Shown here: piece by piece, positions 17,664 through 25,284 of the stretch
How the letters are laid out: each line of letters starts with the position of its first letter
Numbering within the stretch: position 1 is the first letter of the stretch
Assembly (NCBI GenBank): GCA_042577505.1
Contig: JBHPEA010000003.1
Location: forward strand, 1 to 53,269
Source: JACQSR01 sp042577505
GTDB lineage: Archaea; Nanobdellota; Nanobdellia; Woesearchaeales; JACQSR01
Reading direction: 5' to 3'
DNA: 53,269 nt
Made by a program: the position numbers and the translations under genes
The notes under the pieces: model-generated
Told to the model about the DNA's origin: nothing
The model's input: only the letters and a program-made list of their open reading frames with translations
Database searches by the model: none

Positions 17664-17700
17664 ACCAATCACTATTTAATAAAATTACGTATGTAAATTC

Positions 17701-17836
17701 CGATTATCAATCAGATTTCTAATCGAAATTATTGCATTTTCGACCATTTTCTTGAAAAATTGAGAATTCCGCCAAAAACACACAAAATACGGCTTTATTT
17801 ATAAATAAGTTTAAAAATTAACCCGAAAAGTTTAAA
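17701..17836. promoter_or_regulatory. Candidate operator elements in the 220-nt divergent intergenic region
   Basis: Three sequence patterns lie between the coiled-coil operon and the Lrp-like gene. One is the inverted repeat CGATTA...TAATCG (about 17702-17725). Another is a perfect 14-bp palindrome TTATTTATAAATAA (17795-17808). The third is a direct repeat AAGTTTAAA at 17807-17815 and 17828-17836, spaced 21 bp, two helical turns, just upstream of the TATA box. This layout suits autoregulation by an Lrp-type protein, but binding is inference. Confidence 0.4.
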
Positions 17837-17842
17837 TATTTC

Positions 17843-17851
17843 CTTATAAAC
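17843..17851 (+). promoter_or_regulatory. TATA box of the tandem Lrp-like gene
   Basis: CTTATAAAC is centred 25 nt before ATG 17872, predicting a leaderless mRNA. Confidence 0.55.
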
Positions 17852-17871
17852 TATAGTTCAAAGTTGGAAAA

Positions 17872-18885
17872 ATGGCTACACACTTTGGAAGGATAAGGGA
17901 GCATCAAGACATTGTTAGAATTAAAGATTCTGATAGGAAATTCATATATGAGCTTGAAGAGGACTCCAGAAAGCCCCTTACAGCCCTCGCAAAGAAACTC
18001 CATGTATCAAAAGACACTGCTCATTATACGCTAAATAAATTGCTTAAATCGAATGTAATCGAGCATCTAGGACCTGTTGTTGACTTAACTAGACTGGGCT
18101 ACCAAACATTCCATGTATTTTTTGTTGTCCATGATATTGAAGGTAAGAGAGAAAATGAATTCATGGATTATTTAGCTAATCATCCCAATACAAAAGCATT
18201 AATGGAATATTCCGACAGATGGGGCCTAGAATGGACAGTTATAGCTAAAGATATATTAGATTTCGATAAGATCACTTCCAGAACTGCTACCTTATTTTCA
18301 GATATAATTATTGAGAAATCAAAATTAGAAGTCATCAAAGGATTTAAATCAACAACTTTAGCGTCTAGAAAAGCCTATTTCGAGAAAGAATCAACTCTGT
18401 ATGTTCCTGATAATTATGATAGAGCAATATTGGCTTGTTTGAATAATGACGGTAGAATGTCCTCTTACGAAATTAGTGAAAAGATTGGGATGTCTCCCAA
18501 CAATGTTAGATACAGATTAAAGAACCTTGTAAGATCAAACGTCATAAGACATTTTACTACAACAGTCAATCTAAACTCTTTAGGGTACCACCTATATACA
18601 ATTGGTGTTTTAATCAAATCTCTCGACGAGAAACAGGAAGCAAAACTCCGGGAATACCTATTTCATCAAAGGTTTATTACAAGAGCAGTAAAAGTACTTG
18701 GTTATTGGGATTTACTCATTACAATAGTCTCAGATACCATAAGGAATTATCACAAAACAATTAAGGATTTAGAAAGTGAGTTCTCAGACATTGTCATAAA
18801 CTACGAAGCTCTAACAGCATACCGTGAAAAAACTTTCAAATATGTTCCTGAAATAGCAATTGCCGACGTAGAACTTAATAAATAA
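17872..18885 (+). CDS. Tandem Lrp/AsnC-type regulator (two HTH units in one chain)
   Basis: The 337-residue protein contains two copies of an Lrp/AsnC-style unit. Unit 1 has an HTH at about 20-62 (DRKFIYELEEDSRKPLTALA, then KKLHVSKDTAHYTLNKLL) followed by an alpha/beta region. Unit 2 has an HTH at about 183-228 (DRAILACLNNDGRMSSYEIS, then EKIGMSPNNVRYRLKNLV) followed by a RAM-like ferredoxin fold (VLGYWDLLITIVS). Ordinary Lrp proteins are about 150 residues with one unit, so this is an internal duplication or fusion. It should act as a DNA-binding regulator with four HTHs per dimer. Its effector is unknown. It is divergent from the coiled-coil operon, a candidate target. Confidence 0.8.
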   Translation: MATHFGRIREHQDIVRIKDSDRKFIYELEEDSRKPLTALAKKLHVSKDTAHYTLNKLLKSNVIEHLGPVVDLTRLGYQTFHVFFVVHDIEGKRENEFMDYLANHPNTKALMEYSDRWGLEWTVIAKDILDFDKITSRTATLFSDIIIEKSKLEVIKGFKSTTLASRKAYFEKESTLYVPDNYDRAILACLNNDGRMSSYEISEKIGMSPNNVRYRLKNLVRSNVIRHFTTTVNLNSLGYHLYTIGVLIKSLDEKQEAKLREYLFHQRFITRAVKVLGYWDLLITIVSDTIRNYHKTIKDLESEFSDIVINYEALTAYREKTFKYVPEIAIADVELNK

Positions 18886-18948
18886 TATTTCTCACTACCC
18901 AGTAATCACATAACAAATCTTTATATAAGATCTTCTATTACTATTTTC

Positions 18949-19419
18949 TTGGGGGTTAATTTGTCAGAAACTGCTGGTATTGAAAAAAAACTCGAAAATA
19001 TGGGGAATACACTCTCTGTAAACTATGTCTATAGAAACCTAACATTAGAAACTTATAAGCAGGTATATACAAGTCTAAAGAGGGCTGGTTTGAAATATCC
19101 CAATGATGATCCAGAAACCAAAAAAAGAAGAGAGAAAGCAATTTTATATTCTTTAGTTGAAATAGAATTTCAAGCTGCGTGCTTTGTTATCAGTCAACAA
19201 CTCCATCCGGATGAAGTAACCCAACCTATTGAGCAGATAGAAACAATGGATGAACAAGAGAGAAAATCATTATTCAGACAACGACTTTATGAAAATCCGG
19301 ACAAAATAGGATTCTTTTCCGAGCGAGAAAGAATGTTGGAATTCCTAGCATCTTCAGAAGTGAGACTTTTACAATACCAAGATTTTGGAAACCCAAAAAA
19401 AGATCTCACAAGCGATTAA
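18949..19419 (+). CDS. Hypothetical alpha-helical protein, about 152-156 residues
   Basis: Not recognised. It is a soluble, highly charged helical protein without membrane segments. The start is uncertain. TTG 18949 coincides with the transcription start expected from the TATA box CTTTATATAAG (18919-18929). TTG 18961 has a GGGGG run 5 nt upstream. An ATG lies further in, near residue 18. The 3' end overlaps the convergent 146-residue gene by 4 nt. It shares size and style with that gene and with the gene at 13495. Confidence 0.5.
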   Translation: MGVNLSETAGIEKKLENMGNTLSVNYVYRNLTLETYKQVYTSLKRAGLKYPNDDPETKKRREKAILYSLVEIEFQAACFVISQQLHPDEVTQPIEQIETMDEQERKSLFRQRLYENPDKIGFFSERERMLEFLASSEVRLLQYQDFGNPKKDLTSD

Positions 19420-19856
19420 GACAAGTGTTTAAGATTTACTTGGTAATTCTCCAATTTTTCAATCGCACCCTTTCGTATTCCCATACATACTTCTTGAGTA
19501 GAAGCTAATTGTCTACTTTTTGCAACTAGTTTTGCATTTTGAGCTTCTGCTTTTTGATTTAAAACTTGTTTTAAAGCTTCAACCTGCCTATCGTCCAAAC
19601 CACTAATTATTCCTTCTAATATAGTAATTTGATTCTTAATATTATCAGGAACTTCTAATTGTTCGGCATAGGTAGAACTAAGCTGAAAATATCTATTTGC
19701 TAATTTATCACCACATGCTTTTAATGCAGCGACATAGTATCTTATTTGCTTTTGCATCTTTTGATGTTCAAGACCACTTATACTCCTATTATTTATTAAA
19801 TTACCATAAACATGCGCAGCAAGTGACTCAACAATACCTTCATCAAGATCATCCAT
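19416..19856 (-). CDS. Hypothetical coiled-coil-like protein, 146 residues
   Basis: Not recognised. It is almost entirely helical, rich in Gln, Ala, Leu and Glu, with a probable coiled coil at about 75-120 (ITILEGIISGLDDRQVEALK and the following Gln/Ala/Lys-rich helix). The start ATG 19856 has GGTGATG 3-4 nt upstream, a good archaeal ribosome binding site. It lies tail to tail with the 18949 gene and 56 nt before the divergent-facing end of the second U32 gene. Confidence 0.52.
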   Translation of the reverse strand: MDDLDEGIVESLAAHVYGNLINNRSISGLEHQKMQKQIRYYVAALKACGDKLANRYFQLSSTYAEQLEVPDNIKNQITILEGIISGLDDRQVEALKQVLNQKAEAQNAKLVAKSRQLASTQEVCMGIRKGAIEKLENYQVNLKHLS

Positions 19857-19912
19857 TTACATCACCAAAACAAAATTTAATGTAGCACTATATAAATTTT
19901 TCTCTACTCAAT

Positions 19913-21136
19913 CTACTTTATCAGAAATAAAGTATCATTCTTCCTAATTTTCTCAGAAACAGCTATAGTAACATCATCCCCTTTCTTTGCGCTTTTGACA
20001 CTTTTATCATCAATAACAATCTTTTTTATTTTTGTTTTAACAATTCCTGTAGTTGGACCAGTTATCATAATTTGATCTCCTACTTTTATCTTTCCAGTCT
20101 CGATCATAAAATGGCCAGCTTTTGGTTTTGAATAATAATTAACGACTTTTCCGATCTTAATTTTTTGTTGTTTGGATTTTGAGCCATAAACTCCCGCCCA
20201 CTCACCAAGTTTCTTTCCTAAATAATAACCACCGTGCCAGAAACCTCTATTGAAAACCTTTTCTAAATCTCTAATCCAAATTTTAACTTTTTCTTCAGTG
20301 TAAGTTCCAGTTGAAATACCATCAATAGCTTCGCGATATACCTTAGTTACAGCATAAACATAATCTGGACTTCTTGCTCTACCTTCCATTTTAAGAATTC
20401 CCACTCCAGTATCACTTAATTGATCTAAAAATCCTACAGTGCATAAATCCTTAGGAGACATCACAAACTTATTATCAATTACAAGTTCATCTCCAGTTTC
20501 ATCATCAATGACCCTATATGCACGCCTACATGCCTGCAAACATCTTCCCCTATTTGCAGATTGATTATACAGCCCTAAACTCATATAACATTTCCCAGAA
20601 ACAGAAACACACAATGCACCATGACCAAACAACTCGACTTGCATTAACTTCTTTGAGGGACCAACGATCTTTTTCTTTTTAATCTCATCAGCAATCTTCT
20701 TGATCTGTTCTAATTTCAACTCTCTTGCTAAAACAACAATATCAGCAAACTTTGAATAAAATTTAACCGACTCAACATTAGAAACATTCGCTTGTGCAGA
20801 AATGTGAACTGGTAATTTAATCGATTTAGCGTATTCTAAAACAGAAACATCATGTGCAATTATTGCATCTACTCCTTCTTTCTTTGCTTTGTCACAAATC
20901 TTCTTCATTTTAGAAAGATCATTATCATACATAATCGCATTTAAAGTTAAATAGCACTTTACTTTATTTTTATGACAAACACTAGCAATTTTCTTAATGT
21001 CCTTAATCGAGAATTTCTTAGCAGAAAGCGATCTCATATGTAAATCGTCTATCCCAAAATACACTGAATCTGCTCCTGCTTTTATAGCTGACATTAGACA
21101 TTCATATGAACCAGCTGGTGCTAATAATTCAATCAT
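19913..21136 (-). CDS. U32-family protein, short form
   Basis: Second U32 protein of the window (407 residues). It has the N-terminal LLAPAGSYECLMSAIKAGAD, the HISAQANVS strand, the cysteine cluster HGALCVSVSGKC...NRGRCLQACRRAY, GILKMEGRARSPDYV, and a C-terminal beta-barrel-like domain (about 325-407; KIGKVVNYYSKPKAGHFMIE) as in the TrhP/YegQ group. Characterised bacterial relatives hydroxylate tRNA wobble uridine using prephenate and an Fe-S cluster; the archaeal function is unproven. A TATA-like box (21155-21169, minus strand) lies 26 nt from the ATG. It is divergent from ileS. Confidence 0.85.
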   Translation of the reverse strand: MIELLAPAGSYECLMSAIKAGADSVYFGIDDLHMRSLSAKKFSIKDIKKIASVCHKNKVKCYLTLNAIMYDNDLSKMKKICDKAKKEGVDAIIAHDVSVLEYAKSIKLPVHISAQANVSNVESVKFYSKFADIVVLARELKLEQIKKIADEIKKKKIVGPSKKLMQVELFGHGALCVSVSGKCYMSLGLYNQSANRGRCLQACRRAYRVIDDETGDELVIDNKFVMSPKDLCTVGFLDQLSDTGVGILKMEGRARSPDYVYAVTKVYREAIDGISTGTYTEEKVKIWIRDLEKVFNRGFWHGGYYLGKKLGEWAGVYGSKSKQQKIKIGKVVNYYSKPKAGHFMIETGKIKVGDQIMITGPTTGIVKTKIKKIVIDDKSVKSAKKGDDVTIAVSEKIRKNDTLFLIK

Positions 21137-21190
21137 GGACGAGTCATCATATCCCTTTTTAAAAAGATTGTTGCCAAATGGTAGAAACGT

Positions 21191-21200
21191 TTTTAAATCG
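21191..21200 (+). promoter_or_regulatory. TATA box of ileS
   Basis: TTTTAAATCG is centred about 26 nt before ATG 21221; leaderless mRNA is predicted. Confidence 0.5.
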
Positions 21201-21220
21201 TCTTCTTTTTCGCCATTCTA

Positions 21221-24200
21221 ATGAAATACAATCCGCAAGAACTAGAACAAGAAATGCTTGCTTTTTGGAATCTTAAATCTATATACAAGAAAGCAAAGGC
21301 AAGAAACAAAGGAAAAAAACCTTTCTATTTCTTAGATGGACCTCCATATACTTCTGGAAGAATTCATATTGGTCAAGCTTGGAATAAATCATTGAAAGAT
21401 ATGGTACTAAGATACAAAAGAATGCAGGGATTTGATGTGTGGGATAGAGCCGGATATGACATGCACGGATTACCTACTGCCCATAAAGTAGAAGAAAAAT
21501 TTGGGATAAAAAACAAAGATGAAATTCCAAAATTCGGTTTTGCAAAATTCATTGAAGAATGTAAAAAACTGGCTTTAACTAACTTAGAATTCATGAACCA
21601 AGATTTTGAAAGACTTGGAGTTTGGATGGATTTCAAAAACGCCTACCAAACTATTGATAACTCATTTATGGAAGGAGAATGGTGGTTGATCAAAAGAGCA
21701 CATGAAAATAAAAGATTATACGAAGGTTTCAAAACAATGCATTGGTGTGCAAAATGTGCCACATCATTAGCAAAACACGAATTAGAATATGAAAATGTTA
21801 CCGATACTTCAATTTTCTTCAAATTCAAAGTAAAAGAAAAAAAAGATGAATACTTAATAATTTGGACTACAACTCCTTGGACTTTAGCTTTCAATTTAGG
21901 TGTTATGGTTAATCCAGAATTAGACTATCTAAGAGTCAAAGTCGATGATGAAACCTGGATTGTTTCAAAAGCTCTAGCATCAGTATTAATATCGGGTGTT
22001 GCAGGAAAGAAATTTCATATTCTTGAAGAGTTTAAAGGAGATAAACTAAAAGGTTTGAAATATGAACACCCATGGGATAAAGAAATAAAAGATTTCAAAG
22101 AATTAAAGTCAGAAAAAATTCATACCGTTGTAATGTCATCAGAATACGTTGACACTTCTGCTGGATCTGGTTTAGTGCATATGGCACCTGGTTGTGGTCC
22201 AGAAGATTTTGAAGTAGGTCACAGAGAAGGTATTCCTGCTTTTAACAATATTGACGAATTTGGAAAATTCCCCGAATCAATGGGGAAATTCTCTGGTCTA
22301 ACTGCAAAAAAAGATGACAAATCTTTCATAGAAGCCTTGGGAGACAACTTAATTGCCACTTCAGATGTTGAACACGAATATGCCCACTGTTGGCGTTGTA
22401 AAAGTCCTGTTGTATTCAGAACAACAAAACAATGGTTCTTCAAAGTAGAAGATATGAAAGATCGTATGAGGGAATTAAATAAGAAAGTAAAATGGCAACC
22501 AGATTGGGCGGGAAATAGATGGTTTGATTCCTGGATTAATAATTTAAGAGATAATGGTATCACAAGACAGAGAGAATGGGGTACCCCCTTGCCAATTTGG
22601 AGATGTGATAAATGCCAAGATTTTGATGTCATAGGTTCAAGCCAAGAACTTAAACAAAAAGCAGGAAAAATACCAAATGATCTTCACAGACCCTACATTG
22701 ATGAAGTAAAAATCAAATGTAAATGTGGCCATGAAAAGACTAGAATCCCCGACATTCTTGATGTTTGGATTGATGCAGGTTCCGCATCTTGGTCATGCTT
22801 AGACTATCCTCAAAAGAAAGACAAATTCGACTTAATGTTCCCAGCAGACTTTATTCTAGAAGGAAAAGATCAAATCAGAGGTTGGTTTAATCTACTTACA
22901 GTCGGTTCAATGGTTGCTATGGATGCGAATTCCTACAAATCTGTCTACATGCACGGTTTTGTTCAAGATTCTGAAGGAAGAAAGATGTCTAAGAGTCTAG
23001 GAAATGTTATTTCACCCTATGAAGTCATTGACAAATATGGTGCCGACACTTTAAGATACTACATGATAGGTGGAGCAATCCCTGGAATAGATATCAACTA
23101 CAACTTCGAAGATATGAAAGTAAAAAACAAGAACTTAAACGTATTATGGAACGTACATAATTTCTTAATCGATCTTTGTAAAAATTACAATTTAGATCCT
23201 ACTAAAATAAAAGGAAAATTATCAATCGAGGATCAATTCATACTTTCAAAACTAAATTCAACAATAAAAGAAGTTACAGATATGTATGAAAACTATAAAC
23301 TAAATGAAATTCCAACTAAGGTTGAAGAATTATACTTACAATTATCTAGAACATACCTTCAATTAACGAGAGAAAAAGTATCTACAGGAACTGATGAAGA
23401 TAAGAAAAGAATTGCATCAATCACTTTCAAAGTTCTTTTAGAATCTATAACTTTGCTTGCACCAGTTATTCCTTTTATTACAGAAAAAATGTACCAAGAT
23501 TTAAGAGGACAATTCAAACTTAAAGAAGAGAGCTTACATCTTTTACCTTGGCCAAAATGTGATCAGAAACTAATCAACAATAAATTGGAAAGTGATATGA
23601 ATATTGCATCACAAGCTATTCAGGCAATATTAAACAGCAGAGAAAAAATTAATATGGGAGTAAGATGGCCTCTTAAAGAAGCTGTTGTTGTTACACACGA
23701 TAAAATTATTTCCACTGCTTTAAAGCAGTTAGAAGACATTGTTAAAGTTCAAACTAATATTAAATCCCTTATAGTTAAACCTTCCCTACCTGGAGTTAAG
23801 AAGACTATCAAAGCCGATTTCAAAACATTAGGGCCTATATACGGAAATGTAACACCCAAGATTATTGCAAAATTATCTTTAGAAAGTCCTAGTTCTGTAA
23901 TTGAACATCTAGAAAAAGACGGTAAGTTCTCTATGACCGTTGGTGGAAAGAAAATTGAGATAAAAAAAGAGAATATCATAATTTCAAGAGAAGTTCCAGA
24001 AAAATTCCAAGAAGCAGAAGCTAAAAATGCTCTTTTCTACTTAAACAAAGATATGACATTGGAATTAGAGGCAGAAGGTTACGCTAGAGAGATTACAAGA
24101 CATATCCAAGCAGCAAGGAAAAAAGCAGGATTTGAGAAAAAAGATAAGATTAAACTAAACTTAGTTTGTAAAGATGAACTTCAAGATATCTTAGAACCGT

Positions 24201-24337
24201 GGATAAAGAAAATCCAAGAAAAAACAGGAGCAAAACAGTTGAAAGTTACTATTACTATCCCAAAAGCGAAATTTATCCATCATATTAAAGGAAAAGTAAG
24301 AAATAAGAACTTTGAACTTCTATTTTCTAAAAATTAA
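21221..24337 (+). CDS. ileS: Isoleucyl-tRNA synthetase
   Basis: Class I aminoacyl-tRNA synthetase charging tRNA-Ile; 1038 residues is the normal archaeal length. Motifs in order are GPPYTSGRIHIG (40-51), with the HIGH signature reading HIGQ at 49-52; DRAGYDMHGLPTAHKVEEKF; the editing CP1 domain with TTTPWTLAFNLG and GSGLVHMAPGCGPEDF (typical of IleRS/ValRS editing sites); and KMSKSLGN at 588-595. A cysteine-rich insertion (CDKCQDF...CKCGHEK, about 466-507) probably binds zinc. A C-terminal anticodon-binding domain (about 700-830) and a further alpha/beta region follow. HGLPTAHKVE and overall order fit IleRS better than ValRS or LeuRS. Confidence 0.93.
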   Translation: MKYNPQELEQEMLAFWNLKSIYKKAKARNKGKKPFYFLDGPPYTSGRIHIGQAWNKSLKDMVLRYKRMQGFDVWDRAGYDMHGLPTAHKVEEKFGIKNKDEIPKFGFAKFIEECKKLALTNLEFMNQDFERLGVWMDFKNAYQTIDNSFMEGEWWLIKRAHENKRLYEGFKTMHWCAKCATSLAKHELEYENVTDTSIFFKFKVKEKKDEYLIIWTTTPWTLAFNLGVMVNPELDYLRVKVDDETWIVSKALASVLISGVAGKKFHILEEFKGDKLKGLKYEHPWDKEIKDFKELKSEKIHTVVMSSEYVDTSAGSGLVHMAPGCGPEDFEVGHREGIPAFNNIDEFGKFPESMGKFSGLTAKKDDKSFIEALGDNLIATSDVEHEYAHCWRCKSPVVFRTTKQWFFKVEDMKDRMRELNKKVKWQPDWAGNRWFDSWINNLRDNGITRQREWGTPLPIWRCDKCQDFDVIGSSQELKQKAGKIPNDLHRPYIDEVKIKCKCGHEKTRIPDILDVWIDAGSASWSCLDYPQKKDKFDLMFPADFILEGKDQIRGWFNLLTVGSMVAMDANSYKSVYMHGFVQDSEGRKMSKSLGNVISPYEVIDKYGADTLRYYMIGGAIPGIDINYNFEDMKVKNKNLNVLWNVHNFLIDLCKNYNLDPTKIKGKLSIEDQFILSKLNSTIKEVTDMYENYKLNEIPTKVEELYLQLSRTYLQLTREKVSTGTDEDKKRIASITFKVLLESITLLAPVIPFITEKMYQDLRGQFKLKEESLHLLPWPKCDQKLINNKLESDMNIASQAIQAILNSREKINMGVRWPLKEAVVVTHDKIISTALKQLEDIVKVQTNIKSLIVKPSLPGVKKTIKADFKTLGPIYGNVTPKIIAKLSLESPSSVIEHLEKDGKFSMTVGGKKIEIKKENIIISREVPEKFQEAEAKNALFYLNKDMTLELEAEGYAREITRHIQAARKKAGFEKKDKIKLNLVCKDELQDILEPWIKKIQEKTGAKQLKVTITIPKAKFIHHIKGKVRNKNFELLFSKN

Positions 24338-24376
24338 ACCCGAAAATTTTATAAATCACCCCATGAACAACGATAT

Positions 24377-24841
24377 ATGTCAAAAATCATTCACAAAGAC
24401 ACACCTTTATCTGAATTAACTTTAAGAAAGTACGAAAAACCTGATAATTTATCTGATAGAGATCTCGTGAGAAAACTCTGTCTTTCCATAGGATTACTCC
24501 AACCTGGAGATTCCAGGGATGTGATGGTTGATATTTTACACACTTTACTCATTGCGAAAAAGGATGGCCAGACTCTAACTTCAAAAGATATTGAAGATAA
24601 CGCAAAAAAATTAAGGGTCGCATGCAGCTTACCATTAAACGGATTAGCATCATCAAACATAAGAAGACAAATCAAACGGTTAAAAGATCTTTTTCTTATT
24701 GAATCTAAAGCTTCAAGATACAGAATCACAGAGTTCAACAAAACATCTGAAGTATTTGAAGAAAAAATTGAGAAATATTTCTTACCCTCAATTCTAAATA
24801 GAACCAAAGAATACTTAGGAGAAATAGACAAGAGATTCTAA
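24377..24841 (+). CDS. Small winged-helix-like protein (possible regulator)
   Basis: The 154-residue protein is not assigned to a named family. A winged-helix pattern is visible at about 38-122: helices with DVMVDILHTLLIAKKDG, a TSKDIEDNAKKL helix, a recognition-type helix SNIRRQIKRLKDLFLIE, and a wing ending SRYRITEFN. A C-terminal helical tail follows. It is likely a DNA-binding protein of a DPANN or archaeal type. The TATA box TTTTATAAAT (24347-24356) lies 26 nt before ATG 24377. Its 3' end overlaps the convergent membrane protein gene by 4 nt. Confidence 0.6.
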   Translation: MSKIIHKDTPLSELTLRKYEKPDNLSDRDLVRKLCLSIGLLQPGDSRDVMVDILHTLLIAKKDGQTLTSKDIEDNAKKLRVACSLPLNGLASSNIRRQIKRLKDLFLIESKASRYRITEFNKTSEVFEEKIEKYFLPSILNRTKEYLGEIDKRF

Positions 24842-25203
24842 CTTGACTGAGAAACTTTCTTCTTTCTTAGAGTAATTAATATAGCAATATTCAACACGAG
24901 CGGAACTGCGAATATAAATCCAGGCCAACCTTGTTGAGAAAGAAATAATAAAAATAATAACCCAAGAGGTACTGTCTGAAATAGTGTATTGAGATAATAA
25001 TACCACCTGCTTTCAATATTTATTATTACCAATAAAAAATTAATAAGCGATACAAAACCCAAAAATGCAGCAAAGCCAAATAGTATAAAGTGAACCGGTT
25101 CCTCAACCCACTTACCATAACTAACACTCATTAGTAAGATTGAAACAATTATTAATATCGAATCCCTTATTGATTGTAGTATTCTATTAGCCTTACTTGC
25201 CAT
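24838..25203 (-). CDS. Small polytopic membrane protein, about 121 residues
   Basis: No family recognised. Four hydrophobic segments are visible: ILIIVSILLMSVSYG, FILFGFAAFLGFVSLINFLLVI, LFQTVPLGLLFLLFL and FIFAVPLVLNIAILITL. A basic C-terminal tail follows. ATG 25203 is used; GTG 25209, two codons earlier, fits the TATA spacing slightly better and is an alternative. It shares a bidirectional TATA palindrome with the citrate-synthase-like gene. Confidence 0.6.
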   Translation of the reverse strand: MASKANRILQSIRDSILIIVSILLMSVSYGKWVEEPVHFILFGFAAFLGFVSLINFLLVIINIESRWYYYLNTLFQTVPLGLLFLLFLSQQGWPGFIFAVPLVLNIAILITLRKKKVSQSS

Positions 25204-25227
25204 TTTCACTACTTACTAACAGAACAA

Positions 25228-25240
25228 ATATTTAAATATT
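25228..25240. promoter_or_regulatory. Palindromic TATA element in a divergent promoter
   Basis: ATATTTAAATATT lies 25-31 nt from the minus-strand membrane protein start. It reads almost the same on the other strand, facing the citrate-synthase-like gene, whose ATG is about 50 nt away, so that gene may have a short leader. Confidence 0.45.
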
Positions 25241-25284
25241 ATCTAAGTATACCAATCTTCTAGCATCTATAACTTACTTTTAAC

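Noticed and set aside
17795..17808. 14-bp palindrome TTATTTATAAATAA as a replication-origin element
   Set aside because: It is a single AT-only palindrome without clustered origin boxes or an orc1/cdc6 gene nearby; an AT-rich promoter element is more likely.
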